Counted from the stretch's first letter, positions 6,958-14,530 are shown. The stretch is DNA of 14,795 nt from JBAXSK01 sp044358815 (GCA_044358815.1 JBIKNH010000101.1:1-14795); one strand, 5' to 3'. Made by a program: numbers and translations. The notes: a model not told the origin generated them from the letters alone.

Positions 6958-9333
6958 TTAGCGAACTGCTAGGCGCATATAGTTCCCCCAAACCCCTGCC
7001 GCCACTGCACCAGAGCCATTTTCTGTCACTCCTTCATCATTGCCGAGCCAAATCGCGGTGGTAATGGTACTAGGAGAGGTCACAGCCCCACCGATGAACC
7101 ATAGGTCCCGGGCTTGATCCGTTGTGCCAGTTTTGCCCATGACGATGGCTTGACTGATGCGGGCGGCGCGTCCAGTGCCATTGGTGACTACGCCTCGCAT
7201 CAAATCTTGTAAATCACTAGCAATACGGCTGTCAATCAGAGGTTTACCAGGGGTATCCTTACGGGCATCAAAAATGACGCGGCAGGTATTAGTGGGATCT
7301 TTGCGATTGGTGCAGTCGTTACTATCGAGAATCCGGCGGATGGCGTGGGGTTTGTTATAGATACCTTGATTAAATACAGTGGCATAGGCTCCTGCCATTT
7401 CCATTAAGGAGACTTCATTACCGCCTAGGACCATGTTATTACTGCGGTCTAACTTGGCAGTAATGCCTAATTTCTCGGCAAATCGAGCGACATTATCTAA
7501 ACCAGCGGCTTGGGCGACGCGGATCGCAATGGCGTTTTCGGACAGGGCAAAACCGACATACATATTAGCGCTGCCACTGGCTCCGTTATGGCAACCCGCC
7601 ACCCCACCAACACTGGCACAGGAGAAAGTAGCATTAGGGCTAGTGCCTTGTTCGAGGGCAGCCCCATAGCTGAATAATTTGAAGGTTGATCCAGGTTGGC
7701 GACGGGCTTGGACAGCGCGATTGAATTGGCTTTTTTTGTAGTCCACGCCCCCAGTCATAGCGAGAATGGAACCATCGCTGCTATCGAGGGAAACAATTGC
7801 CCCTTGACTAAAGTTATAGGTGGCTCCATCGCGGCGGACGGCTTCTCGTAGGGTGTTATCGGCGGCTTTCTGCATGGACACATCTAGACCGGTTTCCACA
7901 ATCAGATTGCCTTCCCGCAGAAATCTCTCGCCGAGGAGTTGTTCTAACTCGGTATTGACATAGCTGTAAAAGTAGGGGGCAATGTCGCTCTGTAACTGAT
8001 TGCGGGCGCTTTCGTTGAGCCTTAGGACGGAACGGCGAGCGCGTTCAGCATCTTTTTCGGTGACCATCCCTAACTGTGCCATCCGGTCCAGTACCCGATC
8101 CCGATATTCAATCGCCAGATTTTTATTCTTGAATGGATTGATCGTATTAGGGGATGGCAAAATTCCGGCTAGGGTAGCGGCTTCCGACAAGTCTAGATCC
8201 CGTGCGGATTTACCGAAGTACAATTTCGCGGCATTCTCAAACCCATAAATGCCTCGCCCCAGATAAACCCGATTGAGGTACATCGCCAGAATTTCTTCTT
8301 TGCTGTAGTTGGCACGGATTTTGATCGCTGCTGCGGCTTCCCGCCATTTTCGCCCCAAATTCTCTTGATTACCCACATAGCCCTTTTCTTGACCAAAGGC
8401 ATTACGGGCAAGCTGTTGGGTAATGGTACTTGCTCCTTCACGGGCTTCCCTAGAGCGGATATTCGTTACGACGGCGCGGGTAATGCCCCAAGGATCAATA
8501 CCAAAATTGAATGGACTATAAAACGAGCTATCTTCTGAAGCAATGACAGCATTGGGGATATAAGGTCCAAAATCTTGCAGATTGGGTAAGTCTTGGGGTG
8601 CGCCAGTTTCTTTGGTGTCAGGATTGAGGACGGTTTTATTATCTCCAGCGAGGACCTCAACCGGTCCGGCTTTTTCGCGGGGTAGGGGTTTTACGTCAGG
8701 AACTCGTCCCACTTCCAGCAACAAAGCACCAATCACCAAGGTCAAAACACTACCAACACCAATAGCCGAATACTGGGCGGCGCGAATGTACCAGGGGGGC
8801 GGATCAATAAACCGAATGACGGCAGAATTTTCTAGCTCTGGGGGACCAAAAGTCAGCCGCATATTATGGCGCAGGGGCACAGATTTAATCCGTTGTTTGC
8901 CGCGATAAGTGCCATTGGTAGAGTCTTTGTCTTTGAGGATAAACCGAATTTTTTTCTGGCTTTGATCCCGAATGATCTCCGCATGTACCTGGCTAGCGAT
9001 GCCCGTCGGCAAAATAATATTGCAATGACTGCTGCGCCCCAAAGTAAATATGTCCCCACCAGCCAGATGATGCAATGCAGGCTGTCCCTTATCACCGACC
9101 TTAACTTCTACCTTGGGCACTTGAGCATTGGGCTTCAGACGAGCAATCCCCTGCATCACCTGCTGAGTCATCTGGGTGAATATCTGGGACTTTGGTGGCG
9201 CTTTCGGCTGAGCTTTTTTAGCTGCGGGTGAAGCCTGAGGGGATTGTGCTGGGGGAGACTGAGCCGCCGGAGGTTGAGGCGATGGTTGGGGCGGCTGGGG
9301 ATTTTGCGGTGGTGTTGGGGGCACAGAACTCAT
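6958..9333 (-). CDS. Bifunctional class A penicillin-binding protein with N-terminal FHA domain
   Basis: A 791-residue peptidoglycan synthase that polymerises lipid II glycan strands and cross-links their peptides. Residues 1-48 are a Pro/Gln/Ala-rich cytoplasmic tail. A forkhead-associated domain covers about 85-175, with GRSSH at 99-103, H117 and STNGTY at 138-143, and would bind phosphothreonine. One membrane helix lies at about 186-207. The glycosyltransferase (GT51) domain has E267-D268, GASTITQQL at 300-308, RKWRE at 328-332 and a KEEILAMYLN segment at 345-354. The transpeptidase domain has STFK at 549-552 with nucleophile S549, SEN at 598-600 and KTGT at 734-737. All main motifs are present, but the usual His of EDxxFxxHxGxD is absent: the segment reads EDSSFYSPFNFGID. 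The FHA domain implies control by Ser/Thr kinases, which is inference. The start codon has no strong Shine-Dalgarno. It follows clpP in the same direction after a 243-bp gap. Confidence 0.93.
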   Translation of the reverse strand: MSSVPPTPPQNPQPPQPSPQPPAAQSPPAQSPQASPAAKKAQPKAPPKSQIFTQMTQQVMQGIARLKPNAQVPKVEVKVGDKGQPALHHLAGGDIFTLGRSSHCNIILPTGIASQVHAEIIRDQSQKKIRFILKDKDSTNGTYRGKQRIKSVPLRHNMRLTFGPPELENSAVIRFIDPPPWYIRAAQYSAIGVGSVLTLVIGALLLEVGRVPDVKPLPREKAGPVEVLAGDNKTVLNPDTKETGAPQDLPNLQDFGPYIPNAVIASEDSSFYSPFNFGIDPWGITRAVVTNIRSREAREGASTITQQLARNAFGQEKGYVGNQENLGRKWREAAAAIKIRANYSKEEILAMYLNRVYLGRGIYGFENAAKLYFGKSARDLDLSEAATLAGILPSPNTINPFKNKNLAIEYRDRVLDRMAQLGMVTEKDAERARRSVLRLNESARNQLQSDIAPYFYSYVNTELEQLLGERFLREGNLIVETGLDVSMQKAADNTLREAVRRDGATYNFSQGAIVSLDSSDGSILAMTGGVDYKKSQFNRAVQARRQPGSTFKLFSYGAALEQGTSPNATFSCASVGGVAGCHNGASGSANMYVGFALSENAIAIRVAQAAGLDNVARFAEKLGITAKLDRSNNMVLGGNEVSLMEMAGAYATVFNQGIYNKPHAIRRILDSNDCTNRKDPTNTCRVIFDARKDTPGKPLIDSRIASDLQDLMRGVVTNGTGRAARISQAIVMGKTGTTDQARDLWFIGGAVTSPSTITTAIWLGNDEGVTENGSGAVAAGVWGNYMRLAVR

Positions 9334-9551
9334 GGTGAAGCCTAGGGCATTGCTGCATTATTATCCCTACCATAGACGATTTTTGCTGTGGGGAAAAGTT
9401 CCTTGATTTGTCTGATCTAGTGGGGATTAGTTGTGAATTGTATTCTGGGAATTTAGCACAAATAACATAAATGCTGCCCAACTCTCATCCTATGGGTGAC
9501 TGAGTTAGACAGCAGTGTCAAGATTTTCTATACAAAACTGGCGCAAAAAGC

Positions 9552-9574
9552 TCCTGTAAGAAGTTCCTGTAAGA
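9552..9574. repeat. Direct repeat with 13-bp period beyond the clpP stop
   Basis: tcctgtaaga occurs at 9552-9561 and 9565-9574, immediately beyond the clpP stop codon. The rest of the 9334-9576 spacer holds no gene; it should contain the PBP promoter, of which a minus-strand GATAAT/TAATAA stretch near 9358-9366 is the only hint. Confidence 0.5.
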
Positions 9575-9576
9575 GA

Positions 9577-10170
9577 CTATGGCGTAGATTCGATCACCCG
9601 ATCCACTAAACCGTATTCCTTAGCTTCATCCGCTGACATATAGTAGTCGCGGTTCATGTCCCGTTCGATTTTCTCTAGGGGTTGCCCAGTGCGCTTGGCA
9701 TATTCGTCATTGAGTTTGGTGCGAATCCGCAGAATTTCCCGCGCTTCGATTTCAATGTCTGAAGCCTGACCGCGAGTACCACCGGAGGGTTGGTGAATCA
9801 TAATGCGGGAGTTGGGTAAAGCATAACGCTTGCCCTTAGAGCCAGCCATCAACAGGAACGACCCCATCGAAGCCGCTAACCCCACACAGATGGTCGTCAC
9901 ATCGGACTTAATGTGTTGCATCGTGTCAAAAATTGCCAAGCCAGCGGTTACGGAACCACCAGGGGAGTTGATGTACATGAAAATATCTTTGTTTTGATCT
10001 TCAGAATCGAAGTACAGCAACCGCGCAATAATCGAATTCGCCATGCCGTCATTGACTTCGCCACTGAGGAAGATGATCCGCTCTAGGGAGAGGCGCTCGT
10101 AAATATTGATCCACTGGGTAAACGTATCACCCGGATAGCGGTAGGGAACTCTGGGAACTCCAATGGGCAT
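9577..10170 (-). CDS. clpP: ATP-dependent Clp protease proteolytic subunit, active (ClpP3-type)
   Basis: A 197-residue serine peptidase that forms the barrel chamber in which unfolded proteins fed by a Clp ATPase are cut. The catalytic triad is complete: S101 in GLAASMG, H126 in MIHQPSGG, D175 in NRDYYM. The oxyanion segment NSPGGSV at 68-74 is present. It lies downstream of clpR in the same direction with a 143-bp gap. In Synechococcus the clpR-clpP3 pair forms an essential mixed P3/R core that works with ClpC, and the arrangement here matches that, so ClpP3 is the likely paralogue. The short N-terminal sequence starting MPIGVPRVPYR is typical. The paralogue number is inferred from context, not from a tree. 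Confidence 0.94.
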   Translation of the reverse strand: MPIGVPRVPYRYPGDTFTQWINIYERLSLERIIFLSGEVNDGMANSIIARLLYFDSEDQNKDIFMYINSPGGSVTAGLAIFDTMQHIKSDVTTICVGLAASMGSFLLMAGSKGKRYALPNSRIMIHQPSGGTRGQASDIEIEAREILRIRTKLNDEYAKRTGQPLEKIERDMNRDYYMSADEAKEYGLVDRVIESTP

Positions 10171-10270
10171 ATAGTTAGTTTTACGGGGTAAGTTGGGCAG
10201 TTGATAAGTTGAGCAGTCAGACTAAGCGGTATTAAACAGGTGAGTTTGATAGTTAACTGGTTGACTGTTT

Positions 10271-10303
10271 GATTAGAACTCAAGATTAGAACTAAATAGA
10301 ACT
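10271..10303. repeat. Three short direct repeats in the clpR-clpP spacer
   Basis: gattagaact occurs at 10271-10280 and 10284-10293, and aaatagaact at 10294-10303; the shared core TAGAACT recurs at periods of 13 and 10 bp. The rest of the 143-bp spacer is rich in GTTGA/TTGAT-like words. It may hold an internal clpP promoter or processing site, but no clear promoter is seen. Confidence 0.5.
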
Positions 10304-10313
10304 AAACAGCCTT

Positions 10314-11018
10314 CTAAACCCCACTGAGGGCAGGTACAACCTTTGGCAAGTCCTTAGTACTTTCCAAAACGCGATCAATCAAGCCATATTCTTGGGCTTG
10401 GGCTGGAGTCATGTATAACATCCGCTCCATGTCCTTGGTGATCCGTTCTGGGGACTGTCCGGTATTACGGGACAAAATGGAGGTCATGGCTTCCTTATTG
10501 GCAAATACTTCTTTAGCTTGGATCTGAATATCCGACGCTTGACCTCGGGTTTGCCGCCGTGCTTGGTGTAACACAATGGTGGCATTGGGCAAACTTGCCC
10601 GAAAACCCTTTGTACCACAGGATAAAATCATCGCGGCTGTACCCATTGCCTGCCCCAAGCAAATGGTATGGACCGGCGGTTTAATGTAACGAATGGTATC
10701 GCAAATGGCAAAGGCTTCTGTTTCAAAACCGATGGCATCCCCCGTATACCAAGAAGTTCCCGTTGAATTGATATACAGATAAATTGGCTTAATCGGGTCG
10801 TCATATTGCAAATACAACAGTTGCGCCACGAGTAACTCGGTCACATCCACCCCAAGCTGTTGCTTATACTCATCGGGGGAGACGAGGGGCAACCCAAAAT
10901 AGATGATCCGCTCTTTGAGTAGCAGAGAGGGCAGATCAGGGGGTGGCGTGCGTGAGTAGCCCTCGGAGTAATAGGCAGACTGCATCGCTGTTGGTGCTGT
11001 GCGAGATGGTTGATCCAT
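10314..11018 (-). CDS. clpR: ClpR, catalytically inactive ClpP-family subunit
   Basis: A 234-residue ClpP-fold protein that co-assembles with ClpP3 in cyanobacteria and plastids. Aligned with the neighbouring ClpP, the nucleophile Ser101 corresponds to Gly126 (CLGQAMG), Asp175 to Met200 (ERMLYM), and His126 is kept as His151 (VLHQA). The SPGG oxyanion segment is replaced by NSTGTSWYTGDAIGFETEAF at 84-103, which carries an insertion of about ten residues. Lost triad residues, the insertion and the position upstream of clpP identify ClpR rather than a decayed clpP. It should have a structural and assembly role. The ATG at 11018 has no visible Shine-Dalgarno. A near-palindrome (TTGTTGTTA 11050-11058, TAACACAA 11062-11069 region) lies 32-51 bp upstream and could be an operator. 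Confidence 0.93.
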   Translation of the reverse strand: MDQPSRTAPTAMQSAYYSEGYSRTPPPDLPSLLLKERIIYFGLPLVSPDEYKQQLGVDVTELLVAQLLYLQYDDPIKPIYLYINSTGTSWYTGDAIGFETEAFAICDTIRYIKPPVHTICLGQAMGTAAMILSCGTKGFRASLPNATIVLHQARRQTRGQASDIQIQAKEVFANKEAMTSILSRNTGQSPERITKDMERMLYMTPAQAQEYGLIDRVLESTKDLPKVVPALSGV

Positions 11019-11102
11019 GGGTTTGGGCTGGTGTATGGGGATACAAGTCTTGTTGTTAGCTTAACACAAAGGCATAATCCGCCTGTGCTAAGCCGTCAGG
11101 TA

Positions 11103-11112
11103 GGGTTAACCC
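11103..11112. repeat. 10-bp palindrome gggttaaccc in the clpR upstream spacer
   Basis: A perfect 10-bp palindrome about 85 bp before the clpR start, in the 165-bp spacer that otherwise holds no gene. Short enough to be chance. Confidence 0.25.
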
Positions 11113-11183
11113 GAACTTAACCGCCCTTACTCGAAGCATCAGATTGCCAACTTCTCGAAGAAATCGGCGATCTAGTGATCTAC

Positions 11184-12203
11184 TTAAGGTAGCGTCACGG
11201 CTATTCTGCGCTCAACTCCTTGGGGCATAATGGTCTGACGGTCGGGTATACCTAAACGACGGCGACGATTGGTAGGTAGTTCAGGGGCAGGAATGTACTG
11301 ATCCCCCACTACGGTGCGGCTGACTTTCATTCTTTGGCTGGCAATGGTCATGCCGTTTTGACGCACGATCACCACAGAAATCCAGCGATCGCCCGCCCGA
11401 AATGGCGCTTGACCAATTTTAAACACGCCACCCGCCCGTAAAGGAGCCAGATCAATAGTTTCATCGCGGTTGTAGTTGTTGGCATTAACCGGACGCTCTA
11501 GGGTTGCCCCTAGCAAAATACCGTTACCCACTGGCTCGGTCACAATGGCATCTAGAACATACTGCCGCCCCACCCCGATAATCGTCGGTACGCGCAATTT
11601 GACGGGGGGTGGTGTTTCCCCTGTGCTCAATGAGCTATTTTCCGTCATAGTTTCTTGATTGACGATTTGCCAACTGGATTTACCAGAGCCTTCGGTCTTA
11701 GAATAGGTTTGACGGGTGGTCAGGCTGGCGTTGAGGGTAAAGTCGTCATTGTCTTTGCTTTTTGCGCCCCGCACATCGGTAGCAACTTCTGCAATTAATT
11801 GCCCGTCCTTCATTTCCCATTTGATTAAGCGGCTGGTGTATTGAATTTGGTTATAGCGCTGCCATAGACTGCCCAAAATTTTGCCGTATTCTTCTTTGTT
11901 GAGACCGTCACCGTGGCGAAAACTGGGGCTATAAAACCCCAACACTGTTTCTAAATCCCTTTTGGAAGCGGCAGCATCTAGGGCACGGACTAACTGAGTT
12001 AACTCTTGCTGAATCTTTTCTTTGTCTGGGGCGGACAGAGCCGAACTAGAGTTGGCTGGCGGCTCAGTGGTGACGGGAGTTGGCGTGTTTTGGGCGAAGA
12101 CTTGACCAGGAGCCAATACAGGACATAGGGCAGCGATGGCTAGGATTCCGGCGGCAAACCCAGAGATCTTGACTTGGGGTTTGGGGGATGGCTCATGGCG
12201 CAT
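11184..12203 (-). CDS. Exported NTF2-like (SnoaL/DUF4440-type) protein
   Basis: With the start chosen here the protein has 339 residues. It begins MRHEPSPKPQVK, then a hydrophobic segment at about 15-31 and a likely signal peptidase site VFA-QN after residue 37, so it is probably secreted or periplasmic. A Pro/Thr/Ser linker follows. Residues about 58-190 look like an NTF2-like alpha/beta cone domain (ELTQLVRALDAAASKRDLETVLGFYSP and the aromatic GSLWQRYNQIQYTS region). The C-terminal half, about 200-339, is an unrecognised beta-rich region. The function is unknown. The frame is open to 12263, but the ATG at 12203 has GGAG about 10 bases upstream and gives a clean signal peptide, so I prefer it. 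It contains one HIP1 site. It lies 120 bp after the DUF3172 gene in the same direction and may be co-transcribed. Confidence 0.7.
   Translation of the reverse strand: MRHEPSPKPQVKISGFAAGILAIAALCPVLAPGQVFAQNTPTPVTTEPPANSSSALSAPDKEKIQQELTQLVRALDAAASKRDLETVLGFYSPSFRHGDGLNKEEYGKILGSLWQRYNQIQYTSRLIKWEMKDGQLIAEVATDVRGAKSKDNDDFTLNASLTTRQTYSKTEGSGKSSWQIVNQETMTENSSLSTGETPPPVKLRVPTIIGVGRQYVLDAIVTEPVGNGILLGATLERPVNANNYNRDETIDLAPLRAGGVFKIGQAPFRAGDRWISVVIVRQNGMTIASQRMKVSRTVVGDQYIPAPELPTNRRRRLGIPDRQTIMPQGVERRIAVTLP
11385..11392. repeat. HIP1 octamer (GCGATCGC)
   Basis: Perfect copy inside the NTF2-like gene. Confidence 0.8.
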
Positions 12204-12221
12204 AAAATCAATCTCCGATGC

Positions 12222-12241
12222 AAAAAATAAGAAAAAATAAG
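12222..12241. repeat. 10-bp tandem duplication upstream of the NTF2-like gene
   Basis: aaaaaataag occurs twice in tandem (12222-12231, 12232-12241), just before the preferred start codon. A separate 12-bp word, gatgcaaaaaat, occurs at 12217-12228 and again at 12300-12311. Confidence 0.45.
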
Positions 12242-12323
12242 AAAAGCACGGGACGGGAATCACAAACAGACTGATCTAAAAACAGGCTGATGATGATCTG
12301 ATGCAAAAAATTTCGCTAACGAT

Positions 12324-12827
12324 TTAAGGCGTGGGGCTAGGGGACACACTCGGAGCGGTAAATTTCTCCGCAGCGTTACGGCTTTCATAGATGCAGTCCA
12401 CAAAAGGCTTTTTCTCTAGATCCCCCGTAAACCCAAACGTATTCATTTTGTCTTTGCAAACCCGAATTTCCTGTTCACTAAGAGCGCCCTTTTGCAGTAA
12501 TAAGTTCCAGTTGTTGGGCAAAACCACACAGCCAGGTACTGGTTCGGCTTGGCTGATGTACACATTAAACGGGTTCAGGGTAATGTAAACCCGACTGCTC
12601 ATCACCATTGCCGATGACCCATAGTTATTGCAAAAGTCACGGCTAGGGGCGAGATTGTCCAACCGAATGGCATCCACGGTGCGGGGCGTAGGATTTAACG
12701 TTGATAGGGCAATGCCCACCCCAATCCCGATGGCAAAAATTGCGCCAGCAATAGCTAAACGAATCGTGGCATTACCAGCGGGGGCAGGAGCGGGGGAGTT
12801 CAAAGTACTTGAGCGGCGACGCGCCAT
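12324..12827 (-). CDS. DUF3172 family membrane-anchored protein
   Basis: A 167-residue protein of a family seen essentially in cyanobacteria and of unknown function. The basic N-terminus MARRRSS and a Pro/Ala linker precede one membrane helix at about 22-44. The remaining domain would then be outside the cytoplasm by the positive-inside rule. The domain has conserved-looking stretches FCNNYGSSAMV at 65-75, NPFNVYIS at 85-92 and GCVVLPNNWNLLLQKGAL at 99-116. Four cysteines (66, 100, 124, 145) could form two disulphides. The C-terminus is Pro/Ser-rich. It is divergent from the dehydrogenase gene and upstream of the NTF2-like gene. No Shine-Dalgarno precedes the ATG. Confidence 0.85.
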   Translation of the reverse strand: MARRRSSTLNSPAPAPAGNATIRLAIAGAIFAIGIGVGIALSTLNPTPRTVDAIRLDNLAPSRDFCNNYGSSAMVMSSRVYITLNPFNVYISQAEPVPGCVVLPNNWNLLLQKGALSEQEIRVCKDKMNTFGFTGDLEKKPFVDCIYESRNAAEKFTAPSVSPSPTP

Positions 12828-12847
12828 AGGAAGTTAGGGGGTATCTT

Positions 12848-12875
12848 ATGATATGCAACTGATATGCAACGGCAA
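12848..12875 (-). promoter_or_regulatory. Promoter candidate of the DUF3172 gene overlapping an 11-bp tandem repeat
   Basis: On the minus strand TTGCCG (12870-12875) and TATCAT (12848-12853) are 16 bp apart. tgatatgcaac is repeated exactly in tandem at 12849-12859 and 12860-12870, so the repeat fills the promoter. A regulator binding twice on the same DNA face would cover it. Confidence 0.4.
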
Positions 12876-13204
12876 CGTTTCATCGATCACGTTTAATCAA
12901 TTTTGAGCTTAACACAATTCCTTTACTGGTCTTTTATTGCTCTTTTGATGGCTTTTGCGTGATGGGTTTGACTTAAAGTCTGGTCTGGTTTGATCTAAAT
13001 CTTGGTCCTGCCCCTTGGCAATTTTTACCAACATCTTTGTCAACATCTTCTCAGGTGGCAAATGTGACCGTAAGTTAACAACTAATTGCCATAGCTTGGG
13101 GGATCAGCAGGATTTTGCAGTAAGATTTTTCCATTCGCTGCCTGTGGGGTTTAGGCATTATGAACCGTTTTGACCCTTTAAGGCAGTAATTTGTAGAGTA
13201 TTTC

Positions 13205-13209
13205 AGGAG
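13205..13209 (+). promoter_or_regulatory. Ribosome binding site AGGAG deciding a GTG start
   Basis: AGGAG lies 7 bases before GTG at 13217, the clearest Shine-Dalgarno among the complete genes here. It supports GTG as the start of the dehydrogenase; there is no in-frame ATG nearby. Confidence 0.8.
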
Positions 13210-13216
13210 TATATTT

Positions 13217-14293
13217 GTGGCATATCCGGTAACCTTAGTGCGTGGGGATGGCATTGGTCCAGAAGTCGCCCAAGCAACCCAAACCGTAATCGACGCTTCG
13301 GGTGTGGCGATTGATTGGACTGTAGTTGATGCTGGGGTTGATGTGATGGAGACCTATGGCACACCGTTGCCAGATCATGTCCTCGATACCATCAGACAAA
13401 CCAAGATCGCCATCAAAGGACCAATTACAACCCCCGTCGGCTCTGGTTTCCGGTCGGTTAATGTGGCGATTCGTAAAGAATTGGATCTCTATGCTAACCT
13501 CCGTCCGGCGAAGTCTGTCCAAGGGGTCAAGAGCACGTTTAAGGATGTGGATCTGATCATCGTGAGGGAAAATACGGAAGATCTCTATGCTGGGATTGAG
13601 TTCCAAACCGGCACGGAAGAAGCGAAAAAGGCTTTAGATTTTCTGGCGGACCTGTCTGGTAAGGCGATTCGTGAAGGTTCTGCCATTGGTGTGAAGCCTA
13701 TTTCTGAGTTTGGCAGCCGTCGTATTGTCAAGTTTGCTTTTGACTATGCCCGTGCCAATGGACGAAAGAAGGTAACCGCTGTCCATAAAGCCAACATCAT
13801 GAAGTATACCGATGGCTTGTTTTTGGAAGTGGCGCGAGATGTTGCTAAGGAATACACTGACATTGAGTTTGAGGATCGCATTGTAGACAACATGTGTATG
13901 CAGTTGATGCAAAAGCCCCAACTCTATGATGTGTTGGTGTTGCCTAACCTCTATGGTGATATTGTCTCTGACTTGACGGCGGGGATGATTGGCGGTCTGG
14001 GGGTAGCTCCAGGGGCGAATATCGGTGCTGACACGGCGGTATTTGAAGCGATTCACGGTTCTGCACCAAAATACGCTGGACAGAATAAGGTTAACCCCAC
14101 TGCCTTGATTTTGTCTGGGGTGATGATGTTGCGTTATTTGGGTGAAACTGCTGCGGCTGATAAGGTTCAGGCTGCTGTTGAGGCAATCATTGCTGAAGGG
14201 AAGCACGTTACCTATGATTTGGCTCCTGCTGGGGTGACTCCGGTGGGCACTCAGGAAATGGCGCAGGCGATCGCCGCTCGGATTAATGCCTAA
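13217..14293 (+). CDS. Isocitrate/isopropylmalate dehydrogenase family enzyme, isocitrate-type
   Basis: A 358-residue oxidative decarboxylase, probably acting on isocitrate to give 2-oxoglutarate. The short length and sequence resemble the IDH3/NAD-IDH branch rather than the roughly 475-residue NADP enzyme usual in cyanobacteria. The substrate loop S80-V-N-V-A-I-R86 has the Ser and Asn of isocitrate enzymes. R96, R117 (RENTEDLY), Y124, K191 (HKAN), D248 and D252 complete the active site, and the family signature NLYGDIVSDLTAG starts at N244. Cofactor residues are mixed: K285, Y286, V292 and Y333 match the NADP-specific E. coli positions K344, Y345, V351 and Y391, but P336 or a neighbour replaces R395. 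NADP use is therefore possible. Homoisocitrate or isopropylmalate activity cannot be excluded. Translation starts at GTG with a strong AGGAG. It contains one HIP1 site. Confidence 0.88.
   Translation: MAYPVTLVRGDGIGPEVAQATQTVIDASGVAIDWTVVDAGVDVMETYGTPLPDHVLDTIRQTKIAIKGPITTPVGSGFRSVNVAIRKELDLYANLRPAKSVQGVKSTFKDVDLIIVRENTEDLYAGIEFQTGTEEAKKALDFLADLSGKAIREGSAIGVKPISEFGSRRIVKFAFDYARANGRKKVTAVHKANIMKYTDGLFLEVARDVAKEYTDIEFEDRIVDNMCMQLMQKPQLYDVLVLPNLYGDIVSDLTAGMIGGLGVAPGANIGADTAVFEAIHGSAPKYAGQNKVNPTALILSGVMMLRYLGETAAADKVQAAVEAIIAEGKHVTYDLAPAGVTPVGTQEMAQAIAARINA
14267..14274. repeat. HIP1 octamer (GCGATCGC)
   Basis: Perfect copy near the 3' end of the dehydrogenase gene. Confidence 0.8.
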
Positions 14294-14530
14294 GGATTGG
14301 TTTGGGAATTTAGATTTGGAAGTTTAGGGAAGTTCACAAAATAGGTTCTCTAAGTTTTTCTGGTCTCATATTCTTAGGGCAGATTCACTGGTAACTTCAC
14401 TAAAATTTGGTTTGACTGAAATAATCTCATTCCTCTGTAGAGCAGTTTTTCTAAAGCAATTGCTGATACAGGGGGATGGGATTTGTTTTTTGGTATCTAG
14501 TAACTATTTGTGGTAATTATGGAAGTTTAG

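Larger units (their letters stand above)
12828..13216. other. 389-bp divergent spacer between DUF3172 and the dehydrogenase
   Basis: No gene is seen. Besides the promoter repeat at 12848-12875, caacatctt occurs twice with a 12-bp period (13029-13037, 13041-13049). No GTA-N8-TAC NtcA site was found, although NtcA controls icd in some cyanobacteria. Confidence 0.45.

Noticed and set aside
10271..10303. CRISPR-like array in the clpR-clpP spacer
   Set aside because: Units are only about 10 bp with no spacers; there is no CRISPR array anywhere in the window.
10314..11018. clpP pseudogene
   Set aside because: The frame is intact, and loss of Ser/Asp with a conserved insertion is the normal ClpR pattern.
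12204..12263. 20-codon N-terminal extension of the NTF2-like protein
   Set aside because: The internal ATG at 12203 has GGAG upstream and gives a normal signal peptide; the extension is encoded by an A/T-rich repeat.
13170..13199. TTGACC-N18-TAGAGT promoter for the dehydrogenase
   Set aside because: The start of transcription would fall on the AGGAG ribosome binding site at 13205-13209, leaving it out of or at the very end of the mRNA.
13235..14206. Two minus-strand frames (123 and 190 codons) opposite the dehydrogenase
   Set aside because: They mirror the coding bias of the plus-strand gene and match no known family.
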